Of a stretch of DNA of 64,000 bases, positions 34,687 through 47,041 are shown in pieces. Under the pieces are notes generated by a model that was not told where the DNA came from, searched no databases, and saw only the letters and a program-made list of their open reading frames with translations. The position numbers and the translations under genes were made by a program. The stretch lies in the NCBI GenBank assembly GCA_003586115.2, contig QVOM02000073.1, forward strand, positions 50,757,712-50,821,711, given 5' to 3'. This DNA is from Salvator merianae. Taxonomy: Eukaryota > Chordata > Lepidosauria > Squamata > Teiidae. The number at the start of each line of letters is the position of its first letter. Position 1 is the first letter of the stretch.

Positions 34687-35549
34687 TAAACTCATATTTT
34701 GAATTCGTTACAATAGCAGCTGCAGCTGAAAGACAAAGCTTGACTTACACAGGGCACTGTGTGTGCTGGAAAACAAAAATGTGGAAGTCACTTTTAATGC
34801 ACCAAAGGCAGTACTAGTGATATGCTCATGACTGGAGGCTGGATAGTGTGAAGACTTAAAACTTTGCCAAAATGTGCAAAATGAGAAAGATGGAGAGAGA
34901 AGGAAGAAGTGAAACACTAATAACCACTTGTCCCAAGAAAGGGAGAGTGAGAAAAAATATGGTTTCCTGATTTTCACTGAGACATATATATGGATTTCTG
35001 GCAGCAGCTTCATGAAGTGGGTGGCAGAGAGTTAAGACTTGCACTATCTCAGCAAGAGATCAAGAAGTTCCAGCAATGAAAAAAACAGCTGAAAAGGCAA
35101 TCCATGTGCTGATGTTCTTTTCACACTGGTTTCCCACAGGAAACTGCCTAAGCTGGGGCGGGGGGGGGGGGGAGAAAAAAAACGACTATCAAGCATGGTT
35201 CAGAAACAAAGAAAAGGGGACAAAAAAGAAAGCAATGGCTTCTAGCGGCAGGCCTGCATAGGAAATAGCGGGGTAAAGAAGAGCAGAAGAGACATGTGGA
35301 GAAACTGAATTTGATCAGTAATCTCACGGCAAATGAGAGATGCCCCACTGCTTAGTCATGAGCATTTGCTGTCATTTACAATACTCAAAAGATGGCTACC
35401 TTAATGGGAAACCTGAGAGAAAGGCACTGTAAATGCAAATTAAAAGTCTTATTGTGACATGGGAAGTGATTCCTTGCAGGGAGAAGTCATTGTCCTTTCC
35501 TAGGAAGTACAGATCAGGTTCATTTCATTTGTCTTTTGAAGATTTCAAA
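34687..35549. other. unassigned DNA with a G-run
   Basis: A run of G followed by GAAAAAAAA lies at 35159-35182. The frames near 34708-35348 on both strands have no family features. Confidence 0.45.
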
Positions 35550-36749
35550 GGCCGCGTTCCGACACGGCATTTAATCAGTTTACAGGCCATCTTCAGTTCC
35601 CACTATCCCGACATGATCTTGCCATTCCGTAGTTTTTCTGGACTATATCGGCGAAATCCGGACTACTTTGTATTCGGATTTAATGAAGTCTCAAGCCGTT
35701 CCAGATCGGTAGTGCGCTTTACTTTGTGATGTGGGAACGGGAAAAGAGATTATTTGGGAGGGATTGTACTGTTTTGGGGGCTTGCAGAGGGAGGGATCCC
35801 CATTTTGTGCTGTCCAATGACAGACTTTGTGGGTGGGCAGGAAGCGCAGTAGTTTCCTCTGCCTCCATTATCTCCCCTTCCATCGCTGCCAGGGGAAAAG
35901 AAACCGTCCTCCTTTTTACTTTGCTAAGCTGCGGTCCTTTTTCTTTCTTTATCCCCCATTCGACATTGCCAGGAAGAAATTAAAGGCTTCCTCTACTTCT
36001 GTCTGCTGTTTAAACCAAAAAATAAACTGTGCCTGTTTGGGGTTGCAGTCCTCTTGCCCCAACAAAGAACCCACTCAAGATGAGTTTTGCCGTCGGCAGG
36101 ACACAGCTACACAGCAGGGACACATGCCGCTGCAGATGTCTCAGGGGAAGATGAGGCAGAGTCCATTTGCTGGTGATGAACTGCACTGTCAAGATAGTAG
36201 AGCCCCCCCACGTTCCCTCCCCACTTCTTCCCTTCCTTATGGACCTCTCCATGCTTTTGCGCTACTTTTAAATTGCGCAATTGCACAAAGGTGCACTTGC
36301 AAGGGAGCAGAAATCGCCATCAGCCCTTTAAAAAGCCCTTTAAAAAGCTTGCAGAACATAGTTTTAAAGTTCTGCTTGTGTAGATAGAGGCTGTAGTGGG
36401 GAGAAGGAGCAAATGGCGAATGACTAGTAACACTGCCAAGTGAATCCATGTTCTGAGGCAGCAGCGGGGACATATGGAGAGCGGAGCTTAACTTTCCCTC
36501 CCCTGTGACGTCAAGATTTGAACGTTGGGACTGCAGCCAATCACTGACTGCACGGGGAGGGGAATTTGGCAAGGGGTGGAGGCAGAAAAGGTACTGTTTC
36601 TCCATGCCAAACATGGGAAATATCAGTTTGGGAACGAGCAGGTATGAATTGAGTCCGTGTTAAACTGTAACTGTGGGAACGGCCAGAAGACGAATTCAGT
36701 CCTTGTACTCTTCCGATATGGATTAAATTTACAATGTCGGAACATGGCC
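35550..36749 (+). mobile_element. 1.2-kb non-autonomous DNA transposon, copy A
   Basis: This copy sets the reference orientation. The left end GGCCGCGTTCCGACACGG and the reverse-complemented right end GGCCATGTTCCGACATTG are imperfect inverted repeats of about 30 bp, both continuing to TTTAATC. It is flanked by AAA on both sides (3-bp duplication). No transposase is encoded. It shares a long, partly GC-rich interior with copies B to E. Long frames on both strands (35827-36387 sense, 36614-36237 antisense) recur in other copies but have no known domain. It carries a CRE/CCAAT pair at 36506-36541. Confidence 0.8.
36506..36541 (+). promoter_or_regulatory. CRE plus CCAAT pair inside copy A
   Basis: TGACGTCA, a perfect cAMP-response element palindrome (36506-36513), lies 23 bp before CCAAT (36537-36541) in the context GCAGCCAATCACTGACTGC. 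The pair is kept at equal spacing in the other copies. CREB/ATF and NF-Y are the factors that usually bind such sites. Confidence 0.55.
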
Positions 36750-37663
36750 AAAAAGTCATCAGGACTGAATAAGGGTAGATGCTTGCATTAGATATAACAA
36801 AAGGTATTTAATGCCACAGTTTAGTTAGGCTTCTGTGGCACATAACAACCAATCACTATGTTTTAGCAAAACACTAAGAATGATGTTGAAAAAAAAAATA
36901 ACACAGACATTTTGAAATGAATGTGAGGAAATAGCAGAGGAAATGTGAAGATGGTTGGGACTGGGACTGATTTACAATGGAAGATAGTACAAAACAGGAA
37001 GAGGAAATTGGTTTATTTAGTAATGTTCCTTTCCGAACAGAATCAGTTTCCCAGTGCATAAAATTAATTTTGGTTTTCTGTTTGTATCTCCTTGGACTTC
37101 TATGTCAGTGTTTCGCAAGCTGTAATCTAATAAATCCCAGGATTTTCCAGAAAGCAACAGGAATTCCTCAACAATGAGAATCCTTAAAGCAAAACAAAAC
37201 ATCCAATCAGTAAGCTTTCCCACCTGACTCAAGACTAAAACTGTTGGCCAAGATTTATATTTAATCCAGAGTTTCTCTTCTGGTTGCCAGAATGAAATTT
37301 TATATGGTAATCATTTTTTACCTGGTGACTATAGTTGAGAATCTTTGCAGTTTGGCTTCCACTATAAATTTTCACTCCCCTACACCATGGCAGTAGTATC
37401 CAGACAGGAATTTAAGGCAGATATCAGAGCAGAGTGGCCCTTAATGGATTGCTGAAGTACATATTACGACTTCCATATAATTTGCATGTTCTAATTTATA
37501 TATGCAAATATACATAATTAGTAGAATTTAAAATAGAAATATCAATCATAACAATGGGGAAAGCTGCGACTAGGAGACCTGTTTGGTCAGCTATCCTTGG
37601 GCTAATTATCAAGGTTCTGTGCTCTCCTTTGTTGTGGTTCTTCAGTTCAAATTTGCTCTCAAT
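36750..37663. other. unassigned DNA between copies A and B
   Basis: No gene was recognised. The frames around 36874-37232 have no family features. Confidence 0.45.
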
Positions 37664-38851
37664 GGCCGTGGTCCGACATCGCAAATTTAATCCATATCAG
37701 AAGAGTACAAGGACTGAATTCATCTTCTGATCGTTCCCACAGTTACAGATTAACATGGATTCAATTCGTACTTGCTCGTTCTCACACAGATATTTCCCAT
37801 GCTTGGCAGGGAGAAACAGTACCTTTTCTGCCTCCACCCCTCATCAGATTCTCCTCCCTGTGCAGTCAGTGATTGGCTGCAGTCCCAACGTTCAAATCGT
37901 GACGTCACAGGGGCAGGGAAGTCAAGCTCCGCTCTCCGTATGTCCCCGCTGCTGCCTCAGAACATGGATTCACTTGGCAGCATTACTAGTCATTCACTAT
38001 TTGCTCCTTCTCCCCACTACAGCCTCTATCTACACAAGCAGAACTTTAAAACTATGTGTACCGCACAATTAAGCTTTTTAAAGGGTTGATGGCGATTTCT
38101 GCTCCCTTGCAAGTGCACTTTTGCGCAATTGTGCAATTTAAAAGTAGCACAAAACAGGGAGAGGTCCGTGAAGAAGGGACAAAGTGGGGAGGGAACGTGG
38201 GGGGGCTGTATTATCTTCATAGTGCAGTTCATTGCCAGCAAATGGACTCTGCCTCATCTCCCCCCAAGCAGTGGCATGTGTCCCCGCTGTGTAGCTGTGT
38301 AGTGCCCATGGCAAAACTCATCTTGAGTGGGTTCATTGTTGGGGCAAGAGGACTGCAACCCCAAACAGGCAGAGTCTGTTTTTTGGTTTAATCAGCAGAT
38401 GGAAGTGGAGGAAGCCTTTAATTTCTTCCTGGCAGTGTCGAATGCGTGATAAAGGAAGAGAAAGGACTGCAGGTTAGCAAAGTAAAATGGAGGATGGTTT
38501 TGTTTTCTCCTGACAGGGGAGAAGGGGGGATAATGGAGGCAGACGAAACTACTGCGCTTCCTGCCCACCCACAAAGTCTGTCACTGGACAGCACAAAATG
38601 GGGATCCCTCCCTCTGCACCCCCCCAAAAAAGTACGGTCCCTTCCAAATAGTCTCCTTCCCCATTCTCATATTGCAAAGTAAAGAGGGCTAGCGATCTGG
38701 AATGGCTTAAGAACTCATTAAATCTGAATACAAAGTAGTCCAGATTTCGCCAATTTAGTCCAGAAAAACTACGGAACAGCAAGAACATGCCCGGCCAGTG
38801 GGAACTGAAGATGGCCTGTAAACTGATTAAATGCCGTGTCGGAACGCGGCC
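37664..38851 (-). mobile_element. 1.2-kb transposon, copy B (inverted)
   Basis: It lies opposite to copy A and is 1,188 bp long. The ends read GGCCGTGGTCCGACATCG and, reverse-complemented from the other side, GGCCGCGTTCCGACACGG. It is flanked by AAT on both sides. The intact CRE TGACGTCA (37900-37907) and inverted CCAAT (37872-37876) keep the spacing of copy A. The frames on both strands are the same shadows as in copy A. Confidence 0.8.
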
Positions 38852-39149
38852 AATGTTGTTCAGTTTATTTGCCATTCTGTTTGTTCCCCGTAGTCTGTCA
38901 AGAACGGATTTCTCACTAATCTATATTCAGACACTAAAGGTGTGCGAAATGCTTTTTCAAATTACTTAGAACAGCCACAGTTACATGAGAGGAAATGTTT
39001 AAGCCATTGTGTTTCTTTGCCAGTCCTCTGGAAGCATCATAAAGCCCTTACATGGTCACACCTGGTCCTCTGAAGGGTCTTAGGGATTATTTGCCCTCTG
39101 GGAAAGTTCCTACCGGCCTGAAAACATCTGGTAAAGTTTGACAAAATAA
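38852..39149. other. short unassigned spacer
   Basis: About 300 bp between two facing transposon copies; nothing was recognised. Confidence 0.5.
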
Positions 39150-40178
39150 GGCTGTGTTCCGACATGGCATATAATCAGTTTACAGGCTATCTTCAGTTCC
39201 CGCTGGCCCAACATGATCTCGCCCTTCTGGCGTTTTTCTGGACTAAATTGGTGAAATCCTGGCTGCTTTGCATTCAGATTTAATGAATTCTCAGGCCGTT
39301 CCAGATTGCTAGCTCACTTTACTTTGCAATGTGTGAATGTGGAAGGAGACTATTTGGGAGGACTGTACTTTTTTGTGGGGGTGCAGAGGAAGGGTTTCCC
39401 ATTTCCTGCAGTCCAATGATAGACTTTGTGGGTGGGCAGGAATCACAGTAGTTCCTTCTGCCTCCATTATCCCCCCTTCTCCCGCTGACAAGAGAAAACA
39501 AAACCATCCTCCATTTTACTTTGCTAAGCTGCAGTCCTTTCTCTTCCTTTAACCTCCATTAGACACTGTCAGGAAGAAATTAAAGGCTTCCTCCACTTCC
39601 GTCTGCTGATTAAACCAAAAAACAGGCAATGCCTGTTTGGGGGTGCAGTCATCTTGCCTCAACAAAGAACCCACTCAGTATCAGTTTTGCCATCAGCAGC
39701 ACACAGCTACATAGTGGGACACATGCCGCTGTGGTTGTCTCGGGGGGAGGTGAGGCGGAGTCCATTTGCAAGCCATAAAGTACACTATCACGATAATAGT
39801 GCCCCCCATGTTCCCCCCCATTTCCCCCTCTTCATGGACCTCTCCCTCTTAAATTGTGCAATTGAGCAAAAGTGCAATTGCAACGGAGCAGAATTCACTA
39901 TCTGCCCTTTAAAAAGCTTAATTGTGCAGTACACATGGTTTTAAAGTTCTGCTTGTGTAGACAGAGGCTGTAGGGGGGGAGAAGGAGGAAACGGCGAATG
40001 ACTAGTAACAGCACCAAGTGAATCCAAGTTCCGAGGCAGCAGCAGGGACATATGGAGAGCAGAGCTTGACTTTCCTGCCCCTGTGATGTCAAGATTTGAA
40101 TGTTGGGACTGCAGCCAATCACTGACTGCACAGGGAGAGGAATTTGATGAGGGGTGTAGGCAGAAAAGTTACAGTTTT
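39150..40178 (+). mobile_element. 1.2-kb transposon, copy C (right end missing)
   Basis: It has the same orientation as copy A, with left end GGCTGTGTTCCGACATGG. Homology runs through the interior and the CCAAT box (40115-40119) and stops near 40178, about 150 bp before the expected right terminus. The CRE has become TGATGTCA (40084-40091), a CpG-decay change. The missing end means it cannot move. Confidence 0.75.
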
Positions 40179-40317
40179 CCCCAGGTCATCCTCCAGTTAT
40201 GCCTCAGTAAGAGGCTCCTGTTCCTAGGGAACAGGAAAAGATACTCTATAGATCCTAATCACAAATACCAGTGTGGGCTATATGTAGCTAAACCAAGTAA
40301 TTCATTATATGTGGGTG

Positions 40318-40893
40318 TTTAGTCTGTGCTAGCATAATAATTTACCATGCAGCACTGACAGTGTCTGGACTGTGTGGCTGAAAAGCATACCAGAAGCCAG
40401 CTACCAGTGTTAGTACTGTGAATGCCAGTAGCCGTGCCTAATCTGGCTGCTGCCACAGCAACCGGCAGGCCTGCGCATTGTGCAGGTGGGTGCAGGCATG
40501 GTCAGCTGATTGTGTCTGTGTGACTGGGCTTACGCAGTTGGGCCATGTGATGCCCAGATCATGCAGGTGCAATTAGCGCATCATACAGGTGCAATGTTAG
40601 GGCCTGCCAGTCACCATGGCAGCGGCTGGACACTTCTCAGCTGCTGCCTTAGTGAGGATCCAGTTCTCGCACTGGCCTGGAGTGCTTCAGCTACAGGTAA
40701 GTGAGAACTTTCCCTACCAGGAAGTGACTATCACTTCCTGGTAGGGTTGTGAGGCACTATTGAGTGTTCCAGCAGTATCTATGATTGGGAGCTGATGAAG
40801 CCCACTCTTGGGTGTTTGGACCTCCACCAATTGTGGAATCACTTGACCAGCAAGCATTGTTGGTGCTTGCTAGCTGCAAGTGCAAATTGGCCC
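40318..40893. mobile_element. TTCACACTT-family transposon, rearranged copy
   Basis: The left part (40326-40390) is the reverse complement of the right part of the 30787 copy (AGTCTG...GGTAAATTACC, CAGTGCAGACAATGTCTG). The right end CTGCAAGTGCAAATTGGCCC matches the family terminus. Internal GGAAGTGACTATCACTTCC (about 40721-40739) is a short palindrome. Confidence 0.55.
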
Positions 40894-41689
40894 AGTGTTT
40901 CACACATTTCTAATATGTGTTCTCAAGACTCAGCTGACATTTCTTTGGAGGAAACAAGCATAGAATTGTACTGTAACTGAACCACTGATGAAAGTCTGGA
41001 ACAACTCTGATTTTGGACTGTGGATCCTAAAAATCATGGAGTTATTTTTTGGGGGGGAAAAAAGTCTCCAAGTGCTGTTACTAATGGCCAACTGTATAAG
41101 GATATATCCAACAGCATTTTAGGAGAACTAAATCTATAGGCTAGGAAATACCCAAGAACTTCTAGAGCCTGCTGCCCTCTTGGTAGAAGAATCTAGCTCA
41201 GAAAAGACAGTGGGAACCTACAAAGCTCTTCTAGAAGGGCAGTGGGAGAAGGAGACATGCAGACTGAAATCCTCCCTTTCATTTTGCCCCTGATCTACCA
41301 TCCTTGAGGTCCTCATCTATGCATCATTGCAAACACAAGTCTCTGCCTTCATCCTCACGGTGGGGGAAACAGTTGATTCTGTAGCAAGATCTGCAAAATC
41401 TAGCTCCTGGGCAGAAGGTACAGTGTGTACATGGCTGCATTGTACCCCTTACATCTTCACTGGCTGCTTTTTCCCATCTGTGTGGATGCAGCCTGAATTT
41501 CCTGAGCTAAACAGCCATGCTTTCTCTGAAGCCTTTATTTGGTAGCAGCGGCGGCCGGTGGTTTTAAGGGTGGGTATTCGTAACCCATGGAAAGTGCAAT
41601 TTCTGTTCACAGGGCCTCAGGGCCTCTGGGCAGCTGCAACAGTACAGAGGCACGGAGGCCCCACAAACAGTTCTTATGTCTTATGCTTT
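40894..41689. other. unassigned DNA
   Basis: No gene was recognised. A short CpG-rich patch (GCAGCGGCGGCCGG) lies at 41547-41560. Confidence 0.45.
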
Positions 41690-42115
41690 ATTCACATGCT
41701 TATTGACACTTTCAAAGAATTCTAAGCAGTTAGCAAGGCATGATTTAGCTTTGCAGAAACCATGCTGACTTTCTTTTACCAAAACCTGCTCCTCTATGTG
41801 TGCACTAATTTCATTCGTAATAATGGTTTCCACCACTTTACATGGAATTGATGTTAAGCTGACAGATCTGTAATTTCCTGGATCACCTTTTTTGGTACCC
41901 TTCAGTCTTCAGGCACAGAGCCCAATCTTAGGGAAAGATTATATATTTCTGCTAGAACATTGGCAATTTCACATTTGAGTTCTTTAAGAATTCTTGGATG
42001 AATGTATTGTGGTAAATGATTTAGCATTTAGTTTATTAAGACATGCAAGGACTTTCCCCTGGTATCTCTATCCAATTTAATTCTTTTGATTTCCTCCACG
42101 AAAAGACAGGATCTG
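41690..42115 (-). pseudogene. CR1/L3-type LINE RT fragment
   Basis: On the minus strand it reads an 'HIEEQVLVKE-QHG' like stretch (about 41810-41770) and a 'KSCLANCLEFF-SV' region (about 41745-41700). Upstream lies the RT part leading to 'LTSIPCKVVET' (about 41870-41840). It is the same clade and region as 9490-10290 but in the opposite orientation. It is broken and lacks the catalytic ADD. Confidence 0.65.
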
Positions 42116-42189
42116 CTATGATCGAAAGTGGTTGGCCTGTAAGTCATAGATGTTGATGGAAATCAAAGATTAGTGTAAAAGTTGATTTA

Positions 42190-42610
42190 ACGACAGAAAA
42201 AGGGACTCATACTTTGAGGTTAATAAATTGTCATTCCGAATTCATTAAGTTCAAACATACTACAGAAGTAAGAAGGTTTTTTTGTAAAAAAAAAAGAGGG
42301 AGTGCATGTGACATATACTGGCCAGCAGGGATGATTTCTCAGACAGAGGATATGGTATCCAAATGCAGCACCTACTTTGAATTTCAAAAAAGAAATGAAA
42401 AAGAACAAACTGCACTTTGAGACATAGTTAATAGGAAATGGCAACAAATGGGTACAGACTTATTCATCCGGGAACAACAACAACTTATACTCAGTCGATT
42501 ATTTTAGTTGCCAGACACCAAAGCAAGCACTGCAGTTTACATTACAAAATGAATTTTAGCAAGACATGGAATACGTGATGAGTATTCCAGATATGGATGC
42601 AGCTAAAGCT
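42190..42610 (+). pseudogene. Ty3/Gypsy (or retroviral) integrase relic
   Basis: The frame 42214-42420 reads like the integrase N-terminal zinc-binding domain: an H near its start, an 'IYWPAGM' core (about 42316), then 'KCSTYFEFQ', where the usual C-x2-C has become C-x2-Y. The following frame has 'W-QMGTDLF' (about 42440), the start of the catalytic core with its first Asp. After a stop come an 'LPDTKASTAV' segment (about 42510-42540) and 'LARHGI-DE' (about 42555). These match the order in Ty3/Gypsy integrases. It is a decayed internal fragment; no LTR or RT was seen nearby. Confidence 0.65.
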
Positions 42611-45009
42611 ACAGATGTGGAATTATAACAGAGCAGCTATATGGCATAGACTAATTCAGTGGATAAGTTATTGAAAAAATGAAAAGAGAAAGAAAGATGT
42701 ACTAGATAGACTTGCATTATCTGAAGCAACCAGAGGGAGCAATAAGATAAAAGAACAAGGAATGAACTTGGCATCAAGTTCCTGTAAAAAACTTCTACTA
42801 ATGTTGCAGCTGTTAAGAATTAGCTCCCTGACTCAGTAGAATTAAGAATATAACAACGTTATAATCATACATCATATGGGTTATTAAAGCTATTGTCCTA
42901 TACAGTGTATTGTATGCCCACTTACTTGGGAATAAGAACCTGCTATCTCAACACAACTCACTTCTAACTAATTATCTGCAGAATTGTGTTGTAAAATGCA
43001 TGGTTTTTCTTTACTTGCTTATTTGCTTGACATTCTGGGAAGAAGAGAAACCACCTTCACTTTCAGGTGTACCAGATGTTGGTCATATGATGTATGACAG
43101 GAGCTAAATTCACTATGCACAAGGCATTTTATTGGTTAGCCAGCACTTTCAGTGCTATTGACTAGCACCTCTTTATCTAAACATGTCCAGACGTATTAGG
43201 GAAACACCTGGCTGCTTCTCTGGCTATATCTGACAGGATTCTTTGTAAATTAGATGCCTATTAAATCAGGAGGAAAAAATCTCCAGACTGCTTATGTTTC
43301 TTTTGGAGTAGGCCTGGCCTGCTATGATCTGAAAAAGCTCTATGTTCCACAAGACTGTACTATATTTGCCACCAGGAAGCACCAGTCTAGAAGTACTGCA
43401 CTGGAATTGATAGCAGAGCAACTCCATCATTTTTCTTTAACATCTGTATTTATCAGGAATAAATGTAAACAAGAAGTTTGGCTTGATACCCACATATATA
43501 CAAAGAGCATAAGCCCACCCATTTTCCACAAATGTTCTGAAACAGTTTAGTTCATGGCTATAAGTTTTATTCAGCGTCCCAGGAGTGTTTTCTCATATTG
43601 ACTTGTGTGCGACTGAGCCAGCTCTTATGGATCTTTTCAGAGGGTTTGGGGTTTTTTTGGACATGTTCAGGTAACACCTTTTGAGAAAGGTAGCACCTGC
43701 TGCATCACAAACCATTACACGTTATTGAGTAATCATTTGGAACTAAAACTGCTCATGAGACACTTTAAATGCAGCTGCAATCATTGAAAAATCCAAAATC
43801 TGTTGGAGAAGCTCCTGCTCTGCTGTCTTTCCTACTGGATCAGCTTCGGTGCCTAGGAAGGAAAGCACTGCTGAAGAGGAAGTAGCCAAGAATGACTTTA
43901 ACTGTTCATATAACTCGGAGGATTAAAACCATATGATTTCTAAACCAAAGTCCCTTGCTGCATTGCTGGGCAGGGAAAGAGTACTGACTTGCTTGATGGC
44001 TTTTTTTTTTTTTTTTTTTGCCGTTGCTCTGTTTTATTTTACGACTGACACAAAATGGTCCCAATTAGCCACCTTCAGAATTAACCATAAACTTCAGAGG
44101 CAAAACTTGATCACCTTTACCATTCAGAAAGTGATTTTTGCTGAAGGTGCCAAAGCACTAACATGAGTAAAAGTGAAAAGCATAAAAATCTGTCTTGATG
44201 ATGCTGTGGGGGAAGAGGGAAGGCAATGAATCCTGCTGGAATTCTAGAAAGATTGCATCATGCTATTCATGTACCATATATAACAGCTGATGATTTTTTA
44301 AAAAGTAACTGCAGACATTTCTTTTCCCTTGGTAATTATAATAAGATCACAGCAGCTTACTAAATCAACACTTAACAGAAACATGGGTTATACATTTTCC
44401 AGAATGGAAAAATCAGTACAATGAAGTGTTCAGATTCTGTATGGAAGGAATTGTAGCATCTCATTCTCAGTATTCATAATATAGTGCTTATGTAAAGTTA
44501 TTTACCATACTACCTTCAGTGGATGATGCTGAGGAAGAAGTTGAATTCTGTGTGACAAAAGGCTCAGACCTGCTCAGAAGTCTACAAGACTGACTGCCCT
44601 ATACAGGGCATCTGCCTCAACGTGCACGGAGAATGGTGCAAAATGAATGCAGCGTCTGAGTCTGCTATCAACCACCCAGCGAACCACTCAATAAAAGATG
44701 CAGAGGAAGCTTAATAATGATAACAACAGCAACAGATTGCTTAGATCTCAAAAAAGGGACTCCTGATATCTGCTAGCAAATAAACTCTGCCAAGAATGGT
44801 CTTTTCAGGAGTCTTGCTGACAGTTGCCATCTTCAGAGACTAAAGAACAAGCTGATTACAGATTCCTGAACTTTTTCTGACCATATTGGGAAGATGTAGC
44901 TGATTAGGGAAAAGTGAGAGAAAGAGCTGGAAAAAGTGATCATGAAATGCAGAGTTCCTAATTTTTAGGCTAACTATGAGTGAATCTAGTCAAACTTGCA
45001 CCTTGACTA
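42611..45009. other. unassigned DNA
   Basis: No gene was supported in 2.4 kb. A T-run lies at 44001-44019. The first part may still belong to the integrase-bearing element. The frame 43254-43550 has no recognised domain. Confidence 0.4.
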
Positions 45010-45071
45010 GAAGAAGAAGAAGAAGAAGAAGAAGAAGAAGAAGAAGAAGAAGAAGAAGAAGAAGAAGAAGA
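45010..45071. repeat. (GAA)n microsatellite running into an assembly gap
   Basis: About 20 uninterrupted GAA triplets end at the gap. Sequence right of the gap starts AGGAGAAGAAAG, so the repeat probably fills at least part of it. The arginine-rich frame drawn through it is an artefact. Confidence 0.95.
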
Positions 45072-45447
45072 NNNNNNNNNNNNNNNNNNNNNNNNNNNNN
45101 NNNNNNNNNNNNNNNNNNNNNNNNNNNNNNNNNNNNNNNNNNNNNNNNNNNNNNNNNNNNNNNNNNNNNNNNNNNNNNNNNNNNNNNNNNNNNNNNNNNN
45201 NNNNNNNNNNNNNNNNNNNNNNNNNNNNNNNNNNNNNNNNNNNNNNNNNNNNNNNNNNNNNNNNNNNNNNNNNNNNNNNNNNNNNNNNNNNNNNNNNNNN
45301 NNNNNNNNNNNNNNNNNNNNNNNNNNNNNNNNNNNNNNNNNNNNNNNNNNNNNNNNNNNNNNNNNNNNNNNNNNNNNNNNNNNNNNNNNNNNNNNNNNNN
45401 NNNNNNNNNNNNNNNNNNNNNNNNNNNNNNNNNNNNNNNNNNNNNNN
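45072..45447. other. assembly gap (376 N)
   Basis: The bases are unknown. The gap is flanked by purine-rich repeat on both sides. Confidence 0.99.
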
Positions 45448-45796
45448 AGGAGAAGAAAGAAAACCTGATTTTAATCTGATCTCAGAGCAACAAGATTAAA
45501 AATTCAATGTCAGAAAGTCTTAATGGGGAAAAAAAAGTTCAAGAAGGGTGGGAGCATCTTGAAAAGAAGCATAAATGCTATCACAATCATTAACAATATC
45601 AAAAAGGAAGTTAAATGGAATAGAACAGGTAGAGCACATGTGAATGAGTAAAACCTTAGGTTGTGCTTATACACATTTAGAAGTCATTCTAATGGAGATG
45701 GAGATGAGCCCCCCAAATCTGATCTTGCTTGGAGCTCCTGTGTCAGTCTGAGGCAGGCAAAAGAGAACCTGACTTCAGACTGGAATTTCCCACTAT
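45448..45796. other. unassigned purine-rich DNA
   Basis: The sequence is A/G-rich after the gap; nothing was recognised. Confidence 0.5.
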
Positions 45797-47034
45797 GGCT
45801 GCGTTCCGACAGCGTAAATTTAATCCGTATCGGAAGAGTACAAGGACTGAATTCGTCTTCTGGTCATTCCCACAGTTACAGTTTAACACGGACTCAATTC
45901 ATACCTGCTCGTTCCCATGCTGATATTTCCCGTGCTTGGCACAGAGAAACAGTACCTTTTCTGCCTCCACCCCTTGCCAAATTCCCCTCCCCGTGCAGTC
46001 AGAGATTGGCTGCAGTCCCAACATTCAAATCTTGATGTCACAGGGGTGGGAAAGTCAAGCTCTGCTCTCTGTATGTCCCTGCTGCTGCCTCAGAACATGG
46101 ATTCACTTGGCAGCGTTACTAGTCATTTGCCATTTGCTCCTTCTCCCCCCTACAGCCTCTATCTACACAAGCAGAACTTTAAAACTATGTTCCGCAAGCT
46201 TTTTAAAGGGCTGTTTAAAGGGCCTTTTAAAGGGCTTTTTAAAGGGCTGATGGCGATTTCTGCTCCCTTGCAAGTGCACATTTGTGCAATTGCACAATTT
46301 AAAAGTAGCGCAAAAGCAGGGAGAGGTCCCTAACAAAGGGAAAAAGTGGGGAGGGAATGTGTGGGGGGGAACTCTACTATCTTGACAGTGCTCCTCATCG
46401 CCAGCAAATGGACTCTGCCTCATCTTCCCCTGAGACATCCACAGCGGCATGTGTCCCCGCTGTGTAGCTGTGTGCTGCCGACGGCAAAACCCATCTTGAG
46501 TGGTTTCTTTGTTGAGGCAAGAGGACTGCAACCCCAAACAGGCGCAGTTTATTTTTTTGGTTTAAAGAGCAGACGGAAGTGGAGGAAGCCTTTAATTTCT
46601 TCCTGGCAGTGTCGAATGGGGGATAAAGAAAGAGAAAGGACTGCAGCTTAGCGAAGTGAAAAGGAGGACGGTTTCTTTTCCCCTGGCAGCGACGGAAGGG
46701 GGGATAATGGAGGCAAAGGAAACTACTGCGCTTCCTGCCCACCCACAAAGTCTGTCATTGGACGGCACAAAATGGGGTTCCCTCCCTTTGCACGCCCCCC
46801 CAAAAGTACGGTCCCTCCCAAACAGTCTCTTTCCCCATTCCCACATCGCAAAGTAAAGCATGCTAACAATCTGGAATGGCTTGAGACTTCATTAAAGTAG
46901 ATGACTGCACCCCCAAAGTAGTCCGGATTTCGCCGAAATAGTCCAGAAAAACTACGGAATGGCAAGATCATGTCGGGACAGTGGGAACTGAAGACGGCCT
47001 GTAAACTGATTAAATGCTGTGTTGGAACGCGGCC
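45797..47034 (-). mobile_element. 1.2-kb transposon, copy D (inverted)
   Basis: The ends are GGCTGCGTTCCGACAGCG and, from the other side, GGCCGCGTTCCAACACAG. It is flanked by TAT on both sides, a third distinct exact 3-bp duplication for the family. At 1,238 bp it is the longest copy, partly because an internal TTTAAAGGGC-type repeat has four units (46202-46247). The CRE is TGATGTCA (46033-46040), with inverted CCAAT at 46005-46009. Long frames on both strands (45917-46333 and 46537-46163) correspond to those in the other copies. Confidence 0.8.
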
Positions 47035-47041
47035 TATGAAA

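Noticed and set aside
7616..35182. Three C-run/A-run (or G-run/A-run) junctions at 7616, 26585 and 35159 considered as a shared element boundary
   Set aside because: Flanking sequences do not match; independent homopolymer expansion is simpler.
35827..36387. 186-codon sense frame in transposon copy A considered as a transposase
   Set aside because: No DDE-type or helix-turn-helix pattern, and frames shift between copies; the element looks non-autonomous.
44976..45479. Open frame rich in arginine crossing the gap
   Set aside because: It is a translation of (GAA)n and unknown bases, not a gene.
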